Source: DATBGO01 sp036558005 (lineage in GTDB: Bacteria; Actinomycetota; Actinomycetes; Streptosporangiales; Streptosporangiaceae). From it: a DNA stretch of 64,000 bases. The notes beneath the pieces were generated by a model that searched no databases, had not been told where the DNA came from, and saw only the letters and a program-made list of their open reading frames with translations. The stretch lies in assembly GCA_036558005.1 (NCBI GenBank), contig DATBGO010000301.1:1-64000 (forward strand). The letters run 5' to 3'. A program made the translations under genes and the position numbers. How positions within the stretch are numbered: the first letter of the stretch is position 1; the number at the start of each line of letters is the position of its first letter. This document shows, in pieces, positions 59,026 to 64,000 of the stretch.

Positions 59026-60756
59026 GGCACGCCCCGCTGCGGCGGCCCGCGCCGCCCGGCCCCCCTGCCGTGCGGCCGGGGCGGCGTGCACGCCGTGCAC
59101 GTAGATGCCGCCGCGCAGCAGCGACGCGACCGCCGCGACCAGGCAGGCCGCGACCGCGAACCAGAACGCGACCGCGAGGCCGCGGGCGAACGGCGCCGAG
59201 ATCAGCGACGGGAAGAAGGTGTGCCCGGTCAGGTAGGCGGCATGGCTGGCCGGCAGCCTGGTCAGCGCGTGGCCGAGCAGCGTCTGCACCGGGTTGTAGC
59301 CGAGCAGCGCGGCGAACATGATCGACACCGGCGGCAGCGCGGCCACCCGGGCCGCGTCCGCGCGCGGCACGCCCTGCGCGACCAGCCCGTGGGTCAGCGC
59401 GGCCGGCAGCGAGCCGGCCAGGCCCGCGATGATCAGCGTGAAGAATATCCCGATCGACAGCACCATGGCCGAGTTCTGGAAGGTTGCGCTCATCCCGGCC
59501 CCGACCCCGCGCTGCCCGGGCGGCAGGCTGTTCATGATCCCGGCCCGGTTCGGCGAGGCGAACAGGCCCATGCCGATGCCGTTGGCCAGCAGGATGGCCG
59601 CGAACTGCCAGTAGGTGAAGTTGACCGGCAGCCGCTGCAGGAGCAGGAACGAGGCCGCGGCCACCAGCATCCCCCCGGTCGCGAACGGCCGCGCGCCGAA
59701 CCGGTCCGACAGCCAGCCCGACAGCGGCCCGGCGATCAGGAACCCGGCGGTCAGCGGCAGCATCGCGATGCCCGCCCACAGCGGGGTCTGGCTGAAGCTG
59801 TAGCCGTGCACCGGCAGGTAGATCCCCTGCAGCCAGATGATCAGGATGAACATCAGGCCGCCCCGGCCCAGGCCCGCCAGCAGGCTGGCCAGGTTGCCCG
59901 CGGTGAACGGGCGGATCCGCAGCAGCGACAGGCCGAACATCGGCTCGGCGACCCTGCTCTCGATCACGCCGAACGCGCCGAGCACCGCGATCCCGCCGCC
60001 GATCAGGCCGAGCACCAGCGGGCTGGTCCAGCCCATCGTGTGCCCGCCGTAGGGCTGGATGCCGTAGGTGATCCCGGCCAGCAGCGCGATCAGGCCGGCG
60101 GCGAACGTGACGTTGCCCCACCAGTCCAGCCGGGCCGGCCGGCGGGTGCCCAGCTCGCGCAGCTTCAGGTAGGACCAGATCGTGCCGAGCACCCCGAACG
60201 GGACCGACACCAGGAACACCAGCCGCCAGCTGACCGGCCCGAGCACGCCGCCGAGCACCAGGCCGATGAACGAGCCCGCGATCCCGGCCACCTGGTTCAG
60301 CCCGAGCGCCAGCCCGCGCTCGCTGGCCGGGAACGCGTCGGTGAGGATGGCGCTGGAGTTGGCCATCAGCATCGCCCCGCCGACGCCCTGCAGCACCCGC
60401 ATCGCGATCAGCCACCAGGCGGCCGCGCTGCCGTGCATCCAGGTGACCGCCAGCGCGATCGAGAACAGCGCGAAGATGGCGAAGCCCAGGTTGTACATCC
60501 GGACCCGGCCGAACATGTCGCCGAGCCGCCCGAAGCTCACCACCAGCACGGCGGTGACCACCAGGTAGCCCATCAGCAGCCACAGCAGCAGGCTGGTGTT
60601 GCCCGGCCGCAGCGGGTTGACGCCGATGCCGCGGAAGATATCGGGCAGCGCGATCAGCAGGATCGAGGCGTTGACGGTCGCCATCAGCACGCCGAGGGTG
60701 GTATTGGATAGGGCGACCCACTTATAGCGGGGGCCGGGACGGGACTGGCTGAGCAT
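58744..60756 (-). CDS. DHA2 family MFS drug transporter with abnormal C-terminal run-on
   Basis: The first ~550 residues form a fourteen-helix DHA2/EmrB-QacA-type antiporter (ALSNTTLGVLMATVNASILL, VSFGRLGDMFGRVRMYN, motif C-like LGLNQVAGIAGSFIG). The family end is near 59100. From there the frame continues with ~120 Arg/Gly/Ala-rich residues of no recognisable character, and its stop lies 282 nt inside the convergent S66 peptidase gene. Either the tail is real and antisense to that gene, or a frameshift removed an earlier stop. The inverted repeat upstream suggests repressor control. Confidence 0.85.
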   Translation of the reverse strand: MLSQSRPGPRYKWVALSNTTLGVLMATVNASILLIALPDIFRGIGVNPLRPGNTSLLLWLLMGYLVVTAVLVVSFGRLGDMFGRVRMYNLGFAIFALFSIALAVTWMHGSAAAWWLIAMRVLQGVGGAMLMANSSAILTDAFPASERGLALGLNQVAGIAGSFIGLVLGGVLGPVSWRLVFLVSVPFGVLGTIWSYLKLRELGTRRPARLDWWGNVTFAAGLIALLAGITYGIQPYGGHTMGWTSPLVLGLIGGGIAVLGAFGVIESRVAEPMFGLSLLRIRPFTAGNLASLLAGLGRGGLMFILIIWLQGIYLPVHGYSFSQTPLWAGIAMLPLTAGFLIAGPLSGWLSDRFGARPFATGGMLVAAASFLLLQRLPVNFTYWQFAAILLANGIGMGLFASPNRAGIMNSLPPGQRGVGAGMSATFQNSAMVLSIGIFFTLIIAGLAGSLPAALTHGLVAQGVPRADAARVAALPPVSIMFAALLGYNPVQTLLGHALTRLPASHAAYLTGHTFFPSLISAPFARGLAVAFWFAVAACLVAAVASLLRGGIYVHGVHAAPAARQGGRAARAAAAGRALVAGEDEAGLAGPGAQLGLAAERDRGHRAGVPEVRVGQHRQAGQPRLGGDDLLQQRPGHVAGPLEPADDQAPDRRGVGLLQQERQVPGEVSRL

Positions 60757-60831
60757 GCGGGTTCCTCCGGGACGGGGCCTGGCCCCGGCGCGGGCCAGCC
60801 GCGCCCGGGGTGGTCCCGGGGCCGATTAACG

Positions 60832-60854
60832 TTAGTTGCTTTATACGAACTAAC
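60832..60854. promoter_or_regulatory. Inverted-repeat operator upstream of the DHA2 MFS gene
   Basis: GTTAGTT, 10 nt and AACTAAC form a perfect 7-bp inverted repeat 76-98 nt before the MFS start, in an A/T-rich patch that contains TATAAA on the leftward strand. The half-site resembles that of the palindrome at 27431-27457, next to the HxlR-type regulator. No regulator gene is adjacent here. Confidence 0.6.
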
Positions 60855-60909
60855 TTTGCTGGCGTAGTGTTCCCGTATCCGGGAAGTACTTGGCGCGAGG
60901 ACCGGACCG

Positions 60910-61440
60910 ATGAACCACCCAGAGCCGCAGCCCGCGGGCCAGCCGCCCGATCCCGCGGCCAGGCCCGAGCAGGCGGCTGAGCCCGCCCCTGACCCCCGGC
61001 AGGACCAGGACCTGGATCAGGACCTGGAGTGCCCGGTGCTGGCCGGCTTCGACGGCTCGCCGCCGAGCCGGAACGCGCTGGCCTACGCGGCGGGCATGGC
61101 CCGGCGGCTGGACCGGCCGCTGCTCGTGGTCTACGTGACCCCCCGCGACTCCTACTGCGAGCCGCTGACCGGCCAGGTCATCGGCACCGTCCGGGACCGT
61201 GACGAGATCGGCCGGTGGTTGCTGGGCGAGCTGGGCCAGGTCTGCGACGCCGACGGCCTGCGGGTGCGCGCGCTCATCCGGTCCGGCACCCCGGCCAGGG
61301 AACTCGCCGCCGCGGCCGTCGAGTGGTCCGCGGACGCCCTGGTCATCGGGGCCTCCGGGCACGCCTGGCACCAGCTGGCCGGCTCGGTCCCCGGCTGGCT
61401 GGCCCGGCACGTGCACTGCCCCCTGATCATCGTGCCCTGA
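60910..61440 (+). CDS. Universal stress protein (UspA family)
   Basis: 176 residues: a ~40-residue Pro/Gln/Asp-rich head, then one Usp domain (~42-176) starting CPVLAGFDGSPPSRNAL and ending with the ATP-binding motif GASGHAWHQLAGSVPGWLARH (G-x2-G-x9-G-S) and CPLIIVP. The head is unusual for the family. Divergent from the MFS gene; presumably stress-induced, with no visible regulatory site of its own. Confidence 0.92.
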   Translation: MNHPEPQPAGQPPDPAARPEQAAEPAPDPRQDQDLDQDLECPVLAGFDGSPPSRNALAYAAGMARRLDRPLLVVYVTPRDSYCEPLTGQVIGTVRDRDEIGRWLLGELGQVCDADGLRVRALIRSGTPARELAAAAVEWSADALVIGASGHAWHQLAGSVPGWLARHVHCPLIIVP

Positions 61441-61525
61441 CGAGGCCGGACCGGGCAGTATGGGACGATCGCCCCGGTGTGGCTGTTGTGCCCGCGGCGG
61501 CGGGCGGTGACCTGGCGGAGGGATC

Positions 61526-62293
61526 ATGGACCTGTTCGACCTGTCGGGTAAGACGGCCGTCGTCACCGGGGGCACCCGCGGCATCGGGCTGATGATCGCG
61601 CGCGGCCTGCTGGCGGCCGGGGCGCGGGTGTACATCAGCTCCAGGAAGCCCGGCGCGTGCGCGGCCGCGGAGCGGGAACTGGCCGGCTACGGCCCGGTCA
61701 CCGCGATCCCGGCCGACCTGTCGACCGAGGCCGAGTGCCTGCGGCTGGCCGGCGCGGTCGGCGAGCGCGAGCAGGCCCTGCACATCCTGGTCAACAACGC
61801 GGGCGCCACCTGGGGCGCGCCGCTGGCCGAGTTCCCCGCCGCGGCCTGGGACAAGGTGCTCGACCTCAACCTGAAGGGGCCGTTCTTCCTGACCCGGGCG
61901 TTCCTGCCGCTGCTGGCGGCCGCGGGGACGGCGAGCGACCCGGCCCGGGTGATCAACGTCGGCAGCATCGACGGGCTGCGGGTGCCCTCGCTGCCCACCT
62001 ACGCCTACTCCGCCAGCAAGGCCGGGCTGCATCACCTGACCCGGGTGCTCGCCAGGGAGCTCGGCCCGCGGCACATCACCGTGAACGCGGTCGCGCCAGG
62101 GCCGTTCGAGTCCAAGATGATGGCCGCCACGCTGCGGGAGCACGGCGACGCGATCGCGGCCGCCGCGCCGCTGCGGCGGATCGGCCGGCCCGACGACATG
62201 GCCGGGGTCGCGGTGTACCTGAGCTCGCGGGCGGGCGCGTACGTCACCGGCGCGGTCATCCCGGTCGACGGCGGCCTGGGCACAACGGTCTGA
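61526..62293 (+). CDS. Short-chain dehydrogenase/reductase (SDR)
   Basis: 255 residues of a classical SDR: TGGTRGIG cofactor motif (~14-21), NNAG (~91), the catalytic Ser in INVGSIDG, YAYSASKAG (Tyr-x3-Lys) and PGPFESKMM after it. The C-terminal PVDGGLGTTV is typical. The substrate is unknown; FabG-like or sugar dehydrogenase activity are both possible. GGAGGG lies close to the ATG. Confidence 0.92.
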   Translation: MDLFDLSGKTAVVTGGTRGIGLMIARGLLAAGARVYISSRKPGACAAAERELAGYGPVTAIPADLSTEAECLRLAGAVGEREQALHILVNNAGATWGAPLAEFPAAAWDKVLDLNLKGPFFLTRAFLPLLAAAGTASDPARVINVGSIDGLRVPSLPTYAYSASKAGLHHLTRVLARELGPRHITVNAVAPGPFESKMMAATLREHGDAIAAAAPLRRIGRPDDMAGVAVYLSSRAGAYVTGAVIPVDGGLGTTV

Positions 62294-62423
62294 GCCGGCC
62301 GGCGAGTGCCAATCCCGGCCTTCGCCCTGCGGTAGAGTCATCCGGACCAAATCAACCGCGTCCGGCGCCGGCCGCCCGGCCGCCCGCCGCGGCCCGGCTC
62401 CGTCTCAGGGGGCGAATCCCGCT

Positions 62424-63455
62424 ATGAAGGCTCTGGTGAAGGCAGCAGCCGAGCCGGGGCTGCGGACCGAGGACGTGCCGCTTCCCAAGCCCGGCCGCGA
62501 CGACGTGCTGGTGCGGGTGCTGCGGACCGGGGTCTGCGGCACCGACCTGCACATCTACGAATGGGACGGCTGGGCCCAGGCGAACGTGCCGGTACCGCTG
62601 GTCATCGGGCACGAGTTCGCCGGACAGGTGGTCGAGGTCGGCGCGGACGTCCGCGACGTCAGGGACGGCGACCTGGTCAGCGGCGAAGGCCACCTGGTCT
62701 GCGGCCGGTGCCGCAACTGCATGGCGGGCCGGCGGGTGCAGTGCGCCAGGACCAGGGGCATCGGGGTCAACCACCCGGGCGCGTTCGCCGAGTACATCGC
62801 CATGCCGGCCGCGAACGTCTGGGTCCACCCCGAGGGCACCGACCTGGACGTGGCGGGCATCTTCGACCCGTTCGGCAACGCCGTGCACACCGCGCTCACC
62901 TTCCCGGTCATCGGCGAGGACGTGCTCATCACCGGCGCGGGCCCGATCGGGCTGATGGCCGCGATCGTGGCCAGGCACGCCGGCGCCCGGCACATCGTCA
63001 TCACCGACGTCTCCCCGTACCGGCTGGACCTGGCCCGCCGGATCGGCGTCACGCTGGCCGTGGACCCGTCCGCCACCAGCATGACCGACGCGATGGCCGA
63101 GCTGGGCATGCGCGAGGGCTTCGACGTCGGGATGGAGATGTCGGGCAAGCCGAGCGCGCTGCGCTGCATGCTGGCCGCGATGACCCACGGCGGCAGGATC
63201 GCGCTGCTCGGGCTGCCGGCGCAGGAGTTCGGGGTGGACTGGGCGCACCTGGTCCTCAACATGATCACGATCAAGGGCATCTACGGCCGCCAGATGTTCG
63301 AGACCTGGTATGAGATGGCGGTCCTGATCCAGTCCGGGGTCGACATCAGCCCGGTCATCACCCACCGGTTCGACGCGATGGACTTTGACGCGGCCTTCGC
63401 GACCGTCCGCAGCGGGCTGTGCGGGAAGGTCGTCCTGAGCTGGGCAGACCGCTGA
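62424..63455 (+). CDS. tdh: L-threonine 3-dehydrogenase
   Basis: 343 residues of the zinc-dependent MDR family. The catalytic zinc Cys is in GVCGTDLHIYEW (~38). The GHE motif is in IGHEFAG, the four structural-zinc Cys in CGRCRNC-x8-C spacing, the NAD site GAGPIGLMAA (~172) and GIGVNHPGAF is characteristic of Tdh. It oxidises threonine to 2-amino-3-oxobutyrate. kbl follows 30 nt downstream, completing the threonine-to-glycine pathway. Confidence 0.95.
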   Translation: MKALVKAAAEPGLRTEDVPLPKPGRDDVLVRVLRTGVCGTDLHIYEWDGWAQANVPVPLVIGHEFAGQVVEVGADVRDVRDGDLVSGEGHLVCGRCRNCMAGRRVQCARTRGIGVNHPGAFAEYIAMPAANVWVHPEGTDLDVAGIFDPFGNAVHTALTFPVIGEDVLITGAGPIGLMAAIVARHAGARHIVITDVSPYRLDLARRIGVTLAVDPSATSMTDAMAELGMREGFDVGMEMSGKPSALRCMLAAMTHGGRIALLGLPAQEFGVDWAHLVLNMITIKGIYGRQMFETWYEMAVLIQSGVDISPVITHRFDAMDFDAAFATVRSGLCGKVVLSWADR

Positions 63456-63485
63456 CTGAACGAGTGATAAGGGAGCAGAAGAAAA

Positions 63486-64000
63486 GTGTTCGCTGAGGTC
63501 CGCGACGAGATCCGCGCCGAGATTGACGGCATCAGGGCGGACGGGCTGTACAAATCCGAGCGCGTGATCGTGAGCCCGCAGCGGGCCAGTATCAAGGTGC
63601 ACGGCGGCGCCGAGGTACTGAATTTCTGCGCCAACAACTACCTGGGGCTGGCCGACGACTCGCGGATCATCGCCGCGGCCAAGGCGGCGCTGAACCAGTG
63701 GGGCTTCGGGCTCGCTAGCGTCCGGTTCATCTGCGGCACCCAGGACGTGCACAAGCAGCTGGAACGGCGGCTCTCGGCCTACCTGCGGACCGAGGACACG
63801 ATCTTGTACTCCTCCTGCTTCGATGCCAACGGCGGCTTGTTCGAGACGCTGCTCGGCGAGCAGGACGCGGTCATCAGCGACGAGCTGAACCACGCCTCGA
63901 TCATCGACGGGGTCCGGCTGTGCCGGGCCAGGCGGCTGCGCTACCGCAACCGGGACATGGCCCACCTGGAGGAGCAGCTGAAGTCCGCCGCCGACGCCCG
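63486..64000 (+). CDS. kbl: Glycine C-acetyltransferase (2-amino-3-ketobutyrate CoA ligase), N-terminal part
   Basis: The first ~171 residues of a PLP-dependent enzyme of the alpha-oxoamine synthase family, cut by the right edge. Recognisable are NFCANNYLGLADD, GFGLASVRFICGTQDVHKQL, SSCFDANGGLFETLL and DELNHASIIDGVRLC, all typical of Kbl. The PLP lysine lies beyond the window. It splits aminoketobutyrate with CoA into glycine and acetyl-CoA, using the product of tdh just upstream. The start is a GTG with GGGAG about 10 nt before it. Confidence 0.95.
   Translation, partial: MFAEVRDEIRAEIDGIRADGLYKSERVIVSPQRASIKVHGGAEVLNFCANNYLGLADDSRIIAAAKAALNQWGFGLASVRFICGTQDVHKQLERRLSAYLRTEDTILYSSCFDANGGLFETLLGEQDAVISDELNHASIIDGVRLCRARRLRYRNRDMAHLEEQLKSAADA

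Overview
The window is very GC-rich, with GC-saturated third codon positions, frequent GTG/TTG starts and ATGA/GTGA/TTGA stop-start overlaps. It carries actinobacterial signature families: DUF3040, a GAF-ANTAR regulator, a SigG-like ECF sigma factor with a SnoaL-like tail, an LLM flavin/F420-type oxidoreductase, DUF1906, and DUF929-type thioredoxin-like membrane proteins. This points to a soil-type actinomycete chromosome. I cannot assign a genus from sequence alone. No rRNA, tRNA, transposase, integrase or CRISPR array was found.

Region 1 (1-19.3 kb) is a surface-polysaccharide locus built from several transcription units. A leftward four-gene operon (5597 to 698) encodes a cellulose-synthase-like GT2 synthase, a membrane-anchored GH26-like hydrolase, UDP-glucose 6-dehydrogenase and a second GH26-like protein. 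A rightward operon (6088 to 13537) encodes two GT2 enzymes, a GT4 enzyme, a GT-C-like membrane protein, an unknown membrane protein and an oligosaccharide flippase. Leftward genes at 13.8-19.3 kb encode another GT4, two more GH26-like proteins and a PMT/GT39-like membrane transferase. A nearly identical second transferase copy is cut by the left edge. Five copies of one conserved upstream element (GGYAAA, 36-37 nt, then a TATGCGG-like block), on both strands, sit about 115-150 nt before the first gene of five units. I know no name for it; it marks these units as a candidate regulon and is the most interesting thing in the window.

Region 2 (19.4-31 kb) holds mixed single genes: a Ser/Asp-repeat membrane protein, OsmC, DUF3040, a secreted beta-propeller, a PEBP protein, SthA transhydrogenase, an HxlR-peroxiredoxin fusion divergent from an MFS pump with a palindromic operator between them, an epimerase-like protein, a methyltransferase and a small unknown.

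Region 3 (31-51 kb) has a molybdenum theme. An XRE regulator with a periplasmic-binding-protein-like domain forms an operon with a molybdate/tungstate-type ABC importer (31.0-35.1 kb). A CoxL/CoxS/CoxM-type molybdenum hydroxylase operon lies at 44.6-48.2 kb. Between them are two DUF929 paralogues, a GAF-ANTAR protein, a MarR regulator with a fused heterodimer-type ABC exporter, and an MFS transporter. A low-GC, strongly hairpinned island (48.79-48.92 kb) precedes an AcoR-like GAF regulator with a LuxR-type HTH.

Region 4 (50.5-64 kb) contains YjbQ, an alpha/beta hydrolase with a SigG-like sigma factor, a two-TM protein, a GntR-SulP pair, DUF1906, an LLM oxidoreductase, an S66 peptidase, a DHA2 MFS pump with an inverted-repeat operator, a universal stress protein, an SDR, and the threonine-catabolic pair tdh-kbl (kbl runs off the right edge).
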